36,079 nucleotides of DNA from Betaproteobacteria bacterium (GCA_947486575.1 CANKUB010000040.1:1-36079); one strand, 5' to 3'; shown: positions 9,114-17,986, numbered from the stretch's first letter. A program made the numbers and translations. Notes: a model not told the origin generated them from the sequence alone.

Positions 9114-11336
9114 ATGCAGCCAACCACTTTTATCGAACGCCTGCGTGGCAATCTCATGGGCGGCATCACCGCTGCCGTGCTGAGCGTGCCTACCTGCGTG
9201 GGTTTCGGCATACTCGCGCTGGCGCCGCTCGGCGCGGAATTCATTCAGCACGGTGTGCTCGCGGGTCTGTATGCGGCAGTTTGCGGTGGCCTGGTGTCCG
9301 CTGTCGGTGGACGCCAAAACACCGTCATCTACTCACCGCGCGGCATTGTCACATTTTTGATCAGTGCGCTGGTGGCGCAAAATCTGACTGGAATGGCGCA
9401 TACGCAGGCTGGCATACGCGATCCGGATATGCTGATGGCGCTGGTGTTTTTAATGGTGTTTCTCGCCGGTGCGCTGCAAACGCTGTACGGCATCATGAAA
9501 TTCGGCGTGTTCGCAAAATATCTGCCTGCGCCTGTTCTGGCGGGCTTCCAGGTTGCCGGCTCACTGCTGATATTTGTCGCGCAGGTGCCCGTGGTGCTGG
9601 GCTTGCCGGCGCACATGGGTCTCGCCGATTTGCCCATGCACTTGAACGCCATACAGCCCTGGACACTCGCGCTGGGCGCATTGACGGGTGTGGCCATGCT
9701 GCTGATTCCCCGATTCGCGCCAGCGCTGCCATCGAATATCGCCGGGCTCATCGTGGGCACCGCTGGCTTTTACGTACTGCTCGGCTTTGGCCTGGGTGAC
9801 GCGCTGGGCCCCTTGATCGGCGCAATAAACTGGTCGTGGCCATCACCGCATTTTTTCATGCGATTCGCCGATATCCTGACGTTCCCGGAATATCAGCCGA
9901 TGATCATTCCTGTGCTCACCGGGGCCGCCAGCTTGTCGGTGATCAGTTCGCTGGATACTTTACTGGGCGCACGCAATGCCGAGCGCCGGCTCGGCCTGCG
10001 GCTTGAAGGCAATCGTGAACTGTATTCGCAGGGACTCGCAGGCATGCTGGCCGCGGGCTTCGGCGGCATCTCCACAGGCATCAACATGAATGCCAGCCAT
10101 GGCAATCAAAGCAGCGGTGGCACGGGGCCCGTTTCCATCCTGTGTTATGTCGCGCTCATTCTTAGCGGGCTGTTGCTGCCGGTGATCAGCATCATCCCGC
10201 GGGTGGTTATTGCCAGCATGATGATCGCTGCGGCTGTTCAGCTTTTCGATCGCTGGACGCTCGACATGCTGCATAAAGTGGTGCGTGGCCGTGCTGACAA
10301 TCGCGCGGGCGTGGCTGCCGATCTGGCGATAGTGGCCATCGTCGCAATACTCGCCATCGTCGCCAACATTGGTCTTGCGGTGCTGATGGGGTTTGTGGTG
10401 ACCATCGCGATGTTCTTGCTGCGCATCAGCAAATCTGTCATTCGCCGCGAGTACACCTGCGACGCCGTGCATTCACGCAAAATGCGTGATCCCGCGCAGA
10501 TGGCGGCACTGGCCAGTCATGGGAGGCAGATTACCGTGATCGAACTCGAAGGCCCGGTATTTTTTGGTACGTCAGACACCCTGGGTGCTCGCCTTGAGGC
10601 GCTGCGCACCAGCGGCGCCACGCATATTATTCTTGATATCAAGCGTGTCAACGAGATGGACAGCTCCGGTGCGCGCGTCATCCTGCAGGGCTATGACCGG
10701 CTGGTACAGGTTGGCAAACAATTGGTGCTGAGCGGCGCCGCTGATCGTGGCGACATCACCGGCATGCTGCGCGATACGGGCGTGTATACCGCGCTGGGCA
10801 CTGGCCACCTGTTCGCCGACGCCGATGCAGCGCTCGAATGGGCCGAAGATCGCGTACTGGCGACGCAGCCTGGCACAGGCGCCAGCGCTGGTGATTACCC
10901 GATGCACCGCTTCGATGCCTGCGCCGGAATGACCGACGCCGAACTCGGCGTCATGCAAACGGTGCTCACGCGTCACACCTGGAAGCAGGGCGAGGTGGTA
11001 TTCCACGAAGGCGATGCCGGCGACGAACTCTTTATGATCGCGCAGGGCGCTGCCAGCGTGCGCATTCATATCCCCGGCGAAAATCGCACCATGCGGCTGG
11101 TAACGTTTTCGCAGGGCACGCTGTTCGGTGAACTCGCGTTACTTGACCGCGAAGCGCGCTCGGCCACTATTGCGGCTGACACTGATCTGGTTTGTTATGT
11201 CATGTCCTACGACAATTTCAGGCGCTTGAGTGCGGAGCATCCGTCCATTGCCATCAAGCTCATGACGAACCTGGGCCGCGAATTAAGCAGTCGCCTGCGC
11301 CGGGCGAATCGCACCATTTACCAACTCGAAGGCTGA
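9114..11336 (+). CDS. SulP/SLC26-family anion transporter fused to STAS and cyclic-nucleotide-binding domains
   Basis: A 740-aa inner-membrane protein. Residues about 10-445 hold the SulP transmembrane core of about 10-12 helices, opening with NLMGGITAAVLSVPTCVGFG and a GRQNTVIYSPRG segment. Residues about 472-580 are a cytoplasmic STAS domain with NEMDSSGARVI, whose serine matches the phosphorylatable position of anti-sigma-factor antagonists. Residues about 597-715 are a Crp-type cyclic-nucleotide-binding domain with FGELALLDREARSATI, retaining the phosphate-contacting Glu and Arg. Usual bacterial SulP proteins (about 500-600 aa) stop after STAS. The extra domain implies gating by cAMP, c-di-GMP or another ligand. 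The transported anion (sulfate, bicarbonate, dicarboxylate) cannot be told from sequence. Confidence 0.9.
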   Translation: MQPTTFIERLRGNLMGGITAAVLSVPTCVGFGILALAPLGAEFIQHGVLAGLYAAVCGGLVSAVGGRQNTVIYSPRGIVTFLISALVAQNLTGMAHTQAGIRDPDMLMALVFLMVFLAGALQTLYGIMKFGVFAKYLPAPVLAGFQVAGSLLIFVAQVPVVLGLPAHMGLADLPMHLNAIQPWTLALGALTGVAMLLIPRFAPALPSNIAGLIVGTAGFYVLLGFGLGDALGPLIGAINWSWPSPHFFMRFADILTFPEYQPMIIPVLTGAASLSVISSLDTLLGARNAERRLGLRLEGNRELYSQGLAGMLAAGFGGISTGINMNASHGNQSSGGTGPVSILCYVALILSGLLLPVISIIPRVVIASMMIAAAVQLFDRWTLDMLHKVVRGRADNRAGVAADLAIVAIVAILAIVANIGLAVLMGFVVTIAMFLLRISKSVIRREYTCDAVHSRKMRDPAQMAALASHGRQITVIELEGPVFFGTSDTLGARLEALRTSGATHIILDIKRVNEMDSSGARVILQGYDRLVQVGKQLVLSGAADRGDITGMLRDTGVYTALGTGHLFADADAALEWAEDRVLATQPGTGASAGDYPMHRFDACAGMTDAELGVMQTVLTRHTWKQGEVVFHEGDAGDELFMIAQGAASVRIHIPGENRTMRLVTFSQGTLFGELALLDREARSATIAADTDLVCYVMSYDNFRRLSAEHPSIAIKLMTNLGRELSSRLRRANRTIYQLEG

Positions 11337-11347
11337 TATAGTAGCGC
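11334..11347 (+). promoter_or_regulatory. Possible NUDIX-gene promoter (extended -10)
   Basis: TGATATAGTAGCGC includes the extended -10 TGA-TATAGT at 11334-11342, overlapping the SulP stop codon (TGA 11334-11336). It is identical over 14 nt to the nadE promoter motif. Transcription would start near 11349, giving a leader of about 28 nt. Confidence 0.4.
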
Positions 11348-11376
11348 TTCTCAACTCTCGCTTACTGAGCGTTTTC

Positions 11377-11919
11377 ATGAAATTTTGCAGTAATTGTGGC
11401 GCAACCGTCTCCCACAAAATACCCGCGGGTGACTCGCTGCCACGCTACGTGTGCGACGCGTGCAAAACCATTCACTACCAGAACCCGCGCATGATCGTGG
11501 GCTGCGTGCCGGTGTGGGAAGACAAAGTATTGTTGTGTAAACGTGCCATAGAACCGCGCCACGGTTTGTGGACGGTGCCTGCAGGTTTCATGGAAAACGG
11601 TGAAACGCTAGGGGCAGGCGCTGCGCGTGAGACCCTCGAAGAAGCCTGCGCGCGTGTTGAAATCGGCGCGCTCTACGCGGTGTATAACATCCCGCACGTG
11701 AACCAGGTCTATCTGCTGTTTATGGCGAAACTGCTTGATCTGGATTTTCATGCGGGTGAAGAATCGCTCGAAACGCGCTTGTTCCGTGAAGACGAAATCC
11801 CGTGGGATCAACTCGCCTTTGCCACCGTGCGCAACACGCTCACACACTATTTTAGCGACCGTGCGCGCAATCACTTTGGATTTCATCTGGGGACGATAGA
11901 GCGACCGCCAGCACGCTAA
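11377..11919 (+). CDS. Zinc-ribbon NUDIX hydrolase
   Basis: A 180-aa cytoplasmic hydrolase of a nucleoside-diphosphate-linked compound. An N-terminal zinc ribbon uses Cys4, Cys7, Cys26 and Cys29 (CSNC and CDAC). It is followed by a NUDIX domain with the box from Gly70, GFMENGE then seven residues then RETLEEAC. This has the key REXXEE acids for Mg2+, although a Cys stands where the box normally has Gly. The zinc-ribbon plus NUDIX layout recalls NudC-type NADH pyrophosphatases, but the protein is shorter and lacks the SQPWPFPxS motif. The substrate is therefore open (NADH, ADP-ribose, dNTPs). It lies alone between the SulP gene and the convergent ABC operon. Confidence 0.9.
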   Translation: MKFCSNCGATVSHKIPAGDSLPRYVCDACKTIHYQNPRMIVGCVPVWEDKVLLCKRAIEPRHGLWTVPAGFMENGETLGAGAARETLEEACARVEIGALYAVYNIPHVNQVYLLFMAKLLDLDFHAGEESLETRLFREDEIPWDQLAFATVRNTLTHYFSDRARNHFGFHLGTIERPPAR

Positions 11920-11924
11920 CAGTC

Positions 11925-11955
11925 GTTTAAATTATCAATAAAAACAAATAGTTAC
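11925..11955. repeat. AT-rich repeated motif, copy A
   Basis: ATAAAAACAAATAGTTA at 11938-11954 is identical over 17 nt to the minus strand of 34160-34176. The wider segment ATCAATAAAAACAAATAG matches 16255-16271 closely, so copies A and B bracket the ABC operon in the same orientation. It lies between the convergent NUDIX and permease genes. Confidence 0.5.
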
Positions 11956-11966
11956 GCCGATGATCA

Positions 11967-13133
11967 TCATGCCGCCCGCAGCGCATCCACAATATTCAGC
12001 CGCGCCGCACGAAACGCCGGTAGAAATCCTCCGATAAACCCCATCGTTCCCGCAAACAACAGCGTCTTGACGGCGATATCGGGTGTCAAAATAAATCGAA
12101 ACGACAAATCTGCGAAGGTCTGAAAGTTGATCGTCGAAAACGACGCCAACTGCATCAAAGAAGCCAGCGCCAGTCCGATCAGTCCGCCCACGCAGCCCAG
12201 CAGCATGGCCTCGGCCATAAACGCCCACAGCACCGCGCCCTGACGGAAACCCAGCGCACGCAGGGTGCCGATTTCGCCGACGCGGCTGGCGACCGACGCA
12301 TACATGGTAATCATGGCGCCGATCATCGCACCGATGGAAAAAATCACCGAAAGCGTCAGGCCCAGCACATTGATGAACGTAGACAGCGCTTTGGATTGAT
12401 CGCTGTAAAACGTTTGTTCGCGCTTCATCTCTTGTGTGAGGCGTGGGTCTTCACCGACATCCGCACGAAATTTATCGAACCGATTCGCATCGGCGAGCCG
12501 CACCACCATCGCCGAGTACACGTTACGTCTGAAGCCTTGCATCAGTTGCTCAACGTCACCCCACACTTCAGAGTCAAAGCCGCTGCCGCCACCATCGAAC
12601 ACGCCCACTACCGTCCACTCGCGCTGCGCAAATTTCAGATGCTGACCGATGCCGGTGTTGGCAAAACGCGCTGCAATACTGGAGCCCACGATAATTTCGG
12701 ATGTGCCCGGCTGAAACAGCCGTCCGGCCTTGATTTTGACCTGCGGACGCAGTGTAAAGCCCATGCCGGAGGTACCGCGTATCACCACGTTGGATGGCTT
12801 GTCATCACCCGCGCGCAGCAGCGAGATCAGCACCACGGTTTCTTTTGACACCATGCGACTCCCCTGTGCGTTGATTGCCACAGCCGGGTGCATTTCAATA
12901 ATACCCGCTTGATCGCGCGCTATACCGCTCTGGATTTCGGTCTCCGCGCCCTTGCGGATTATCACCGCGTTGTCGAGTTCGCCGGTCGTAACCAGTGTGC
13001 GCTTCAAGCCCTCATCCATCATCAGCACCGTGGCAAACACAAACGTTACCAGCGCAAGCCCGCCTGCTGTCAACGCCGTGGTGAGACGGCGCGCCCATAA
13101 ATTGCGCGCAACATAATTGAGGGGGATCGCCAT
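11967..13133 (-). CDS. MacB/FtsX-type ABC transporter permease (second permease)
   Basis: A 388-aa inner-membrane protein with the MacB/LolC-type layout: one N-terminal transmembrane helix (about 18-40), a large periplasmic domain (about 45-260, with GSSIAARFANTGIGQ and WTVVGVFDGGGSGFDSEVW), then three C-terminal helices forming the FtsX core with the SRVGEIGTLRALGFR coupling loop. It is the last gene of the operon fusion protein, ATPase, permease, permease, starting 6 nt after the previous stop. It is not a copy of its neighbour, so the transporter is probably a heterodimer of permeases. The substrate is unknown. Confidence 0.9.
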   Translation of the reverse strand: MAIPLNYVARNLWARRLTTALTAGGLALVTFVFATVLMMDEGLKRTLVTTGELDNAVIIRKGAETEIQSGIARDQAGIIEMHPAVAINAQGSRMVSKETVVLISLLRAGDDKPSNVVIRGTSGMGFTLRPQVKIKAGRLFQPGTSEIIVGSSIAARFANTGIGQHLKFAQREWTVVGVFDGGGSGFDSEVWGDVEQLMQGFRRNVYSAMVVRLADANRFDKFRADVGEDPRLTQEMKREQTFYSDQSKALSTFINVLGLTLSVIFSIGAMIGAMITMYASVASRVGEIGTLRALGFRQGAVLWAFMAEAMLLGCVGGLIGLALASLMQLASFSTINFQTFADLSFRFILTPDIAVKTLLFAGTMGFIGGFLPAFRAARLNIVDALRAA

Positions 13134-13139
13134 ACCCGT

Positions 13140-14294
13140 TCAGCCCGCAGCTCTCAAGCCGTCGACAATGCGTACGCGCGACGCCTGCACCGCAGGCACG
13201 ATCGCCGCCACCACACCCACCGCCAGCGCACACGCCACCTGCGCAACCACAGTCGCATGCGACACCGCGAATATCGGGAAAATGCCGCCGGCGGTTTGCT
13301 TGAACGCAGCGGCCGCATGCGGCGTCAGCCACAATCCCGCGCCACCGCCCACCACGCAAATCGCCATTGACTCGCCCAGTATCAGCCATGCAATAAAGCC
13401 GGGGCCGAAACCCAGCGCTTTCAGCGTGGCGTATTCCGCTGTGCGTTCGCGCGCGCTCATCGCCATCGTGTTCGCCATCACCGCCAGAATAATCAGTATC
13501 ACCACATAAGACACCACGCGAATCGCAGCAATGATTTCATTCGACATCGACACAAACGCCAACTGAAACGCCTGCTCGGTTTCGGTGAGCGTTTCCGCCA
13601 CCGAGTTTTGAAACTGTGCATCCACCAGTCGCGATACGGCTGCTGCGCGATCCGGCGCATCAATGCCCACCACAAATACACCCGTTTGATTGGCTTTGCG
13701 TGTCGGGCGCTGCACCAGCCACTCGTTGAGATACTCCCAGTGAAACAGCAGGTGCCGCGTGATTTTGGTTTCGTCTGAGCCTTCAAATATGCCGCGCACC
13801 ACAAACTGCCAGTCGCCGGGATAAATGCTGCCGCGTATCGGGATCACATCACCCACTTTGAAGCCGTATTGATCCGCCAGTTGACGCCCGATGAGCGCGC
13901 CTTTGCGGTCGCGCGCCCATGCCAGACGCTCGGCAGGCGACAGCAAATATTCACCATATAAATCAATGTAATTCTCAGTCACTGCAAACTGCGGGAAAAA
14001 ATTCTTCGGCTCTTTATAAATGCCGCCAAACCACGTCGAGCGCGCCACGGTGGTGACACCCTCAACGCCTTTGATGCGCGATTCGTAACTGATCGGCAGC
14101 GTAAACGCGAGCGAGATCGAACTACGCGTAATCAATCGCGTTTTCGATGCGGCATCGGCACCGGCGTACCAGGCATCCACCACGGTTTGCAGCAGACCGT
14201 AGGCAAGCACGGCAATCAACAAGCCCAGCACCGTCAGTCCAGTGCGGATTTTGTGGCGCAGTGCGTTTCGTATGATGAGTTTCAGCGTGTGCAT
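13140..14294 (-). CDS. FtsX-family ABC transporter permease (first permease)
   Basis: A 384-aa permease with the same one-plus-three helix plan. The N-terminal helix is in TGLTVLGLLIAVLAYGLLQTV, followed by a periplasmic domain (about 50-265) with the MacB_PCD-like KGALIGRQLADQYGFKVGD and WQFVVRGIFEG motifs. The C-terminal FtsX part contains ERTAEYATLKALGFG and the closing coupling-helix sequence SRVRIVDGLRAAG. It lies 9 nt after the ATPase gene and 6 nt before the second permease. With them it should form the membrane channel of an export or lipoprotein-extraction type ABC system of the MacB/LolCDE superfamily. Confidence 0.9.
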   Translation of the reverse strand: MHTLKLIIRNALRHKIRTGLTVLGLLIAVLAYGLLQTVVDAWYAGADAASKTRLITRSSISLAFTLPISYESRIKGVEGVTTVARSTWFGGIYKEPKNFFPQFAVTENYIDLYGEYLLSPAERLAWARDRKGALIGRQLADQYGFKVGDVIPIRGSIYPGDWQFVVRGIFEGSDETKITRHLLFHWEYLNEWLVQRPTRKANQTGVFVVGIDAPDRAAAVSRLVDAQFQNSVAETLTETEQAFQLAFVSMSNEIIAAIRVVSYVVILIILAVMANTMAMSARERTAEYATLKALGFGPGFIAWLILGESMAICVVGGGAGLWLTPHAAAAFKQTAGGIFPIFAVSHATVVAQVACALAVGVVAAIVPAVQASRVRIVDGLRAAG

Positions 14295-14303
14295 TGCGCC
14301 CCA

Positions 14304-15014
14304 TCAAATAACGGGTGGTTGCAATATCAACTCACCCTTATCCAGGTACACCATGCAGCGCGCGGTTTTTGCGGCAAAGGCGTCGTGCGTCACCATGACT
14401 ATTGTGGTATCCAGCTCCGTGTTCAGCCGTTGCAGCATGGCCAGAATATCGCTCGCTGATTGACGATCCAAGTCGCCAGTGGGCTCATCGGCGACAATCA
14501 ACACCGGGTCGGTAATCACTGCGCGCGCAATCGCCACACGCTGCTGTTGCCCCCCTGACAGTTCAGACGGGTAGTGATCCGCCCGATCCGACAGCCCGAC
14601 CATCGACAGCGTAAGTTCCACACGTTCGCGTCGCTCAGCGCGTGTGAGATTCGTCAACGTTAGCGGCAACTCAATGTTTTCATAGGCGCTTAATACCGGC
14701 ATCAGGTTATAAAACTGAAAAACAAATCCGACATTGTGTGAGCGCCAATCGGCCAATTCGCCTTCGTTCAGCACAGTGATGTCCAGCCCGCCCACGCGCA
14801 GCATGCCGCTATCGGGCTTATCAATACCGGCAATCAGATTCAGCAACGTGCTTTTGCCGGAGCCGCTGGGACCCATCAGTGCGGTGAATTCGCCGCGCTG
14901 AATGTCGAGCGTGATATTGGTCAGCACTGGCACGATTTGCCCGCCCCGGTGATACGATTTCACCAGATTGCGAATCTCGATGACTGGCTGTGTCGCTGGC
15001 ATGCTTACACGCAA
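14304..15014 (-). CDS. MacB/LolD-type ABC transporter ATPase
   Basis: A 236-aa ATPase. Walker [10 protein letters not shown] is at 48-56, the Q-loop is in [24 protein letters not shown] (typical of the MacB/LolD/FtsE clan), the signature LSGGQQQR and Walker [14 protein letters not shown] follow, and the switch His is in MVTHD. It powers the two permeases encoded downstream. Two starts are possible: TTG 15014, with GAAG nearby, or ATG 15002, with a weaker ribosome-binding site; the four extra residues do not touch the domain. It begins 5 nt after the fusion-protein stop. Confidence 0.95.
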   Translation of the reverse strand: MRVSMPATQPVIEIRNLVKSYHRGGQIVPVLTNITLDIQRGEFTALMGPSGSGKSTLLNLIAGIDKPDSGMLRVGGLDITVLNEGELADWRSHNVGFVFQFYNLMPVLSAYENIELPLTLTNLTRAERRERVELTLSMVGLSDRADHYPSELSGGQQQRVAIARAVITDPVLIVADEPTGDLDRQSASDILAMLQRLNTELDTTIVMVTHDAFAAKTARCMVYLDKGELILQPPVI

Positions 15015-15019
15015 GCGAA

Positions 15020-16246
15020 TTACTTCGCCGCCACGGAAACCGCTGCACCATCGTGCAGTCGCTCGCTGGGCTTCAGCACCACTTTGTCGCCGGGCTTCAA
15101 GCCTTGCTTCACCTCCAGCGCTTCGCCATACGTTGCACCGGTGACAATCACAGTTTCCATGGCCTTGCCGTCGCTAACCACATAAACCACTTTGCGTCCT
15201 GCGCGTTCGGTGAGTGCGGCAGGTTGCACTACGGTGCGCGGCGCGCGTTCGGATTCCGCTGTTTCTCTCGACAAAAACGCTACCTTGGCACTCATCTCCG
15301 GCAGCACGCGTGCGTCTTTGTCGACAAAACGCACTTTCACATTCACGGTCGCCTTGGCGCGATCAATGGTTGGCACGGTGCGTGTAACCACGCCGCGAAA
15401 GCGTTCGCCCGGCAGTGCATCGAGTTGAATTTCGCACGGTTGTTCGATTTTGACTTTGCCGACGCTGGCCTCTGAAACATCCGCCTCGACTTCGAGCGTA
15501 CTCATGTCGGCCATCGTCACCACGGCCGCCTGCGAGCCGGTAGCCGACGAAAATGGCGTTATCACATCGCCGACATTGGCATTTTTGGTGAGCACTACGC
15601 CATCAAACGGCGCGCGTATCTGCGTTTGATCTACACTCACCTGCGCCGAACGCACATTCGCTTGCGCTACTGCAATCGACGCCTTGAGTCCGGCAATCGC
15701 GGCCTGCGCTTTTTCCACACGCGCCACTACCGTATCGTGCGCGGCAGCAGAGACGAAATTCTTTTTCAGTAAATCACTCGAACGTTCCAGCGCCCGCTGC
15801 GCGTCACGCATCTCGGCGTCGCCTTGCTGCAAATTGGCACGGGCGAGATTGACGTTCGCCTGCGCTTGCTGCAGGGTGGCCAGCACGTCCTTGTTTTCCA
15901 GACGTGCCAGCACCTCGCCTTCGCGTACAGCGCTGCCTTCGCGCACGCCCAGCCATTCCAATCGCCCGGTCGCCTTGCTGGCAACTGCTGCCTTGCGTTG
16001 CGCCACCACATAACCGGTTGCGTTGAGCAACGTGTTGGCCTGCGACGGATACGCTTGCGTGATGACCGCAACTTCAACCGCAATCGCGGCCCGCCCGCTG
16101 TAGTAAACGTAGCCCGCTGCGCCGCACGCGCCTAAGATCAGGAGCAGCACCCACAATCCCCAGCGGCGCCTGCGACGCGAGTTGGGAGCAGCGCTGCGGT
16201 CTATACGCAAGCGTAAAAGATCCTGTGGAGGGCTTTCAGTGGGCAT
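15020..16246 (-). CDS. HlyD/MacA-type periplasmic membrane-fusion protein
   Basis: A 408-aa adaptor anchored by one N-terminal helix (about 29-49, after the basic run RRRRRWG). Then come a barrel-sandwich half (GRLEWLGVREGSAVREGEVLARLENKD), a coiled-coil hairpin rich in Ala/Gln/Lys (about 115-205), the second lipoyl half (IRAPFDGVVLTKNANVGDVI), and a beta-barrel with membrane-proximal domains. It is the first gene of a MacA-ATPase-permease-permease operon and should bridge the inner-membrane transporter to an outer-membrane TolC-type channel, which is not encoded here. ATG 16246 lacks a visible Shine-Dalgarno; the leader is the AT-rich repeat copy B. Confidence 0.94.
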   Translation of the reverse strand: MPTESPPQDLLRLRIDRSAAPNSRRRRRWGLWVLLLILGACGAAGYVYYSGRAAIAVEVAVITQAYPSQANTLLNATGYVVAQRKAAVASKATGRLEWLGVREGSAVREGEVLARLENKDVLATLQQAQANVNLARANLQQGDAEMRDAQRALERSSDLLKKNFVSAAAHDTVVARVEKAQAAIAGLKASIAVAQANVRSAQVSVDQTQIRAPFDGVVLTKNANVGDVITPFSSATGSQAAVVTMADMSTLEVEADVSEASVGKVKIEQPCEIQLDALPGERFRGVVTRTVPTIDRAKATVNVKVRFVDKDARVLPEMSAKVAFLSRETAESERAPRTVVQPAALTERAGRKVVYVVSDGKAMETVIVTGATYGEALEVKQGLKPGDKVVLKPSERLHDGAAVSVAAK

Positions 16247-16249
16247 ATT

Positions 16250-16275
16250 AAAATATCAATTAAAACAATAGGTTA
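16250..16275. repeat. AT-rich repeated motif, copy B
   Basis: ATCAATTAAAACAATAGGTTA within this segment aligns with copy A (ATCAATAAAAACAAATAG-TTA) with one substitution and two single-base indels. It sits directly upstream of the membrane-fusion gene start, in the 151-nt gap shared with the divergent dioxygenase gene. Confidence 0.4.
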
Positions 16276-16385
16276 TATGTGGTTGGCGACTGTCAGTGTA
16301 ACAGATTGCTGCGGCGCGGCACGATAGCCGGGTTTGCGCGTAGCGCACCTTCAGTTAAAGTCGCGAACACCTTATTACGCCAATT

Positions 16386-16391
16386 GGAGAG
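16386..16391 (+). promoter_or_regulatory. Ribosome-binding site deciding the dioxygenase start
   Basis: GGAGAG touches the TTG at 16392 but lies an ideal 6 nt before the GTG at 16398. The GTG is therefore the probable start codon. Confidence 0.6.
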
Positions 16392-16397
16392 TTGCCA

Positions 16398-17261
16398 GTG
16401 ATAAACGTTCGACCCACGGGCGCAGTGCTCGGTGCTGAAATTCTGGGTGTTGATTTGTCGCAAGACCTGGATGACGTCACGTTCCATAAGATTGTCGATC
16501 TGTGGCACGAACACGAAGTGGTGTTTTTCCGCGATCAAAAACTCACGCCTGCACAGCATGTGGCGTTCAGCCGCCGCTTTGGCGAGCTGGAGCTGCATGT
16601 GCGCAAGGATTGCTGCAGACCCGGCTATCACGAATTGTTTGTGGTTTCCAACATCGTTGTGGATGGCAAACCCATCGGCTCGCAGGATGCGGGCCTGTTC
16701 TGGCATTCCGATCTTTGTTATCTCAAGGTACCGAGCCGGGGTTCGCTGTTCTACGCGCTGGAGGTGCCGCACGATGCCAACGGCAAGGCGCTGGGCGACA
16801 CGCGCTTTGCGAGTTCCACCGCCGCCTACAATGCCCTGCCCGAGGCTACCCGGCGGAAAATCGACGGACGTAAAGCCGTGCAATCATACAAAAGCGGCTA
16901 CTACCGCGAACGTAACGCGGGCCCGCGCAAAACGCTGACGCCGGAACAGGAAGCACGCACGCCCGATGTGGAACATCCCATCGTGCGCACGCACCCGGCG
17001 AATGGCAAAAAATGTTTATTCGTCAACGAAGGCTACACCGCGCGCATCGCAGGCATGGACGGTGCAGAAGGCGATGCCCTGTTGAGTGAACTGATTGCAC
17101 ATTCCACCAGGCCGGAATTCATATATCAGCATTCGTGGTGCGCAGGCGATTTTCTGCTGTGGGATAACTGCCTGGTGCAACATCAGGCCATCCCTGATTA
17201 CAAACTACCGCTGCGCCGTCACATGGAACGCACTACGTTGACGGGTACTGCGCCGTTTTAA
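16398..17261 (+). CDS. TauD/TfdA-family Fe(II)/2-oxoglutarate dioxygenase
   Basis: A 287-aa non-haem iron oxygenase from GTG 16398. Iron ligands are His103 and Asp105 (FWHSDLCY) and a distal His in the C-terminal part (CLVQHQA region), with an Arg in LPLRRHMERTT placed to bind 2-oxoglutarate. The N-terminal TGAVLGAEILGVDLS and HEVVFFRDQKL are hallmarks of the family. Members hydroxylate or cleave sulfonates, aryloxyacids, carnitine precursors and related acids using 2-oxoglutarate and O2. It stands alone on its strand, divergent from the ABC exporter operon, and its stop overlaps the convergent ABM gene by 4 nt. The substrate is unknown. Confidence 0.92.
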   Translation: MINVRPTGAVLGAEILGVDLSQDLDDVTFHKIVDLWHEHEVVFFRDQKLTPAQHVAFSRRFGELELHVRKDCCRPGYHELFVVSNIVVDGKPIGSQDAGLFWHSDLCYLKVPSRGSLFYALEVPHDANGKALGDTRFASSTAAYNALPEATRRKIDGRKAVQSYKSGYYRERNAGPRKTLTPEQEARTPDVEHPIVRTHPANGKKCLFVNEGYTARIAGMDGAEGDALLSELIAHSTRPEFIYQHSWCAGDFLLWDNCLVQHQAIPDYKLPLRRHMERTTLTGTAPF

Positions 17262-17950
17262 TCAACAGCGCGATACAAACGCTGATCGAACAGCGCGCCA
17301 CTCATCGGCGTTGAAATGTCGCGAAATTTAACCGTGTGCGCGGTGGCTTCGTGCGCCTCGAGTGCGCGCATATCGCGCCAGGCTTCCACCAGCGTCAGAT
17401 GATTCGGGCGGCTGGCCTGTTGCAGGATGTCGTAACGCAGATTGCCGGATTCCAGCCGGCTGGAATCAACTGTGGCTTTGAGTGCGGCGATACCGTCGTC
17501 TTTTTTAGGCGGAATAAAATCCACATGCGTGACGGTAAATACGGTTGTACCCTTGGCACCCGCCGCAGCGTTTGGTTGCCCGACATCAAGGCCGGTGTGC
17601 GGGCGCTCGTCGTACCCCGCAGCCAGCAGGGGTTGCAGCGCTTCACGCAAGGTTTTGCTGTGTGCCGATGCGAGATTGGCGTCCCGCGCGGGGGCGTCTT
17701 TCCATGCCTCGATCATCGCAAAATGGTGAATGCGATCACGCCGCTGAAACACGTCAAAGCGCACATTGCCATCGGCCTTGCGCGATGCAGCGCGTGCTTG
17801 ACGCAAAATCCCCAGCGCCTTGCCCGACAAACCGGGCAGCACCTCAATGTAGGTGACGTGAAACGCCGCATCGCTTTGCGCAAAAACACCGCCACTGGTG
17901 AACCCCAATAACGCTGTAGCCAATAAAACCGCTTGTAGCAATGCTTTCAT
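17258..17950 (-). CDS. Exported protein with two ABM-like (antibiotic biosynthesis monooxygenase) domains
   Basis: A 230-aa protein. A signal peptide (MKALLQAVLLATALLGFTSGGVFAQ) is followed by two dimeric alpha-beta-barrel ABM repeats, about 28-105 and 135-225. These share the pattern VTYIEVLPG...RFDVFQRRDRIHHFAMIEAWKD and VTHVDFIPP...RYDILQQASRPNHLTLVEAWRD. ABM domains act as monooxygenases without a cofactor, haem degraders or quinol-oxidising enzymes; an exported tandem form is less usual. AAGGGG at 17958-17963, 7 nt before the ATG at 17950, shows that this internal ATG, not the one at 17983, is the start and reveals the signal peptide. It lies 36 nt after the PLP-enzyme gene. The substrate is unknown. 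Confidence 0.85.
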   Translation of the reverse strand: MKALLQAVLLATALLGFTSGGVFAQSDAAFHVTYIEVLPGLSGKALGILRQARAASRKADGNVRFDVFQRRDRIHHFAMIEAWKDAPARDANLASAHSKTLREALQPLLAAGYDERPHTGLDVGQPNAAAGAKGTTVFTVTHVDFIPPKKDDGIAALKATVDSSRLESGNLRYDILQQASRPNHLTLVEAWRDMRALEAHEATAHTVKFRDISTPMSGALFDQRLYRAVD

Positions 17951-17986
17951 GTTGAGTCCCCTTGATAAAACGCTCACCAGCAATCT

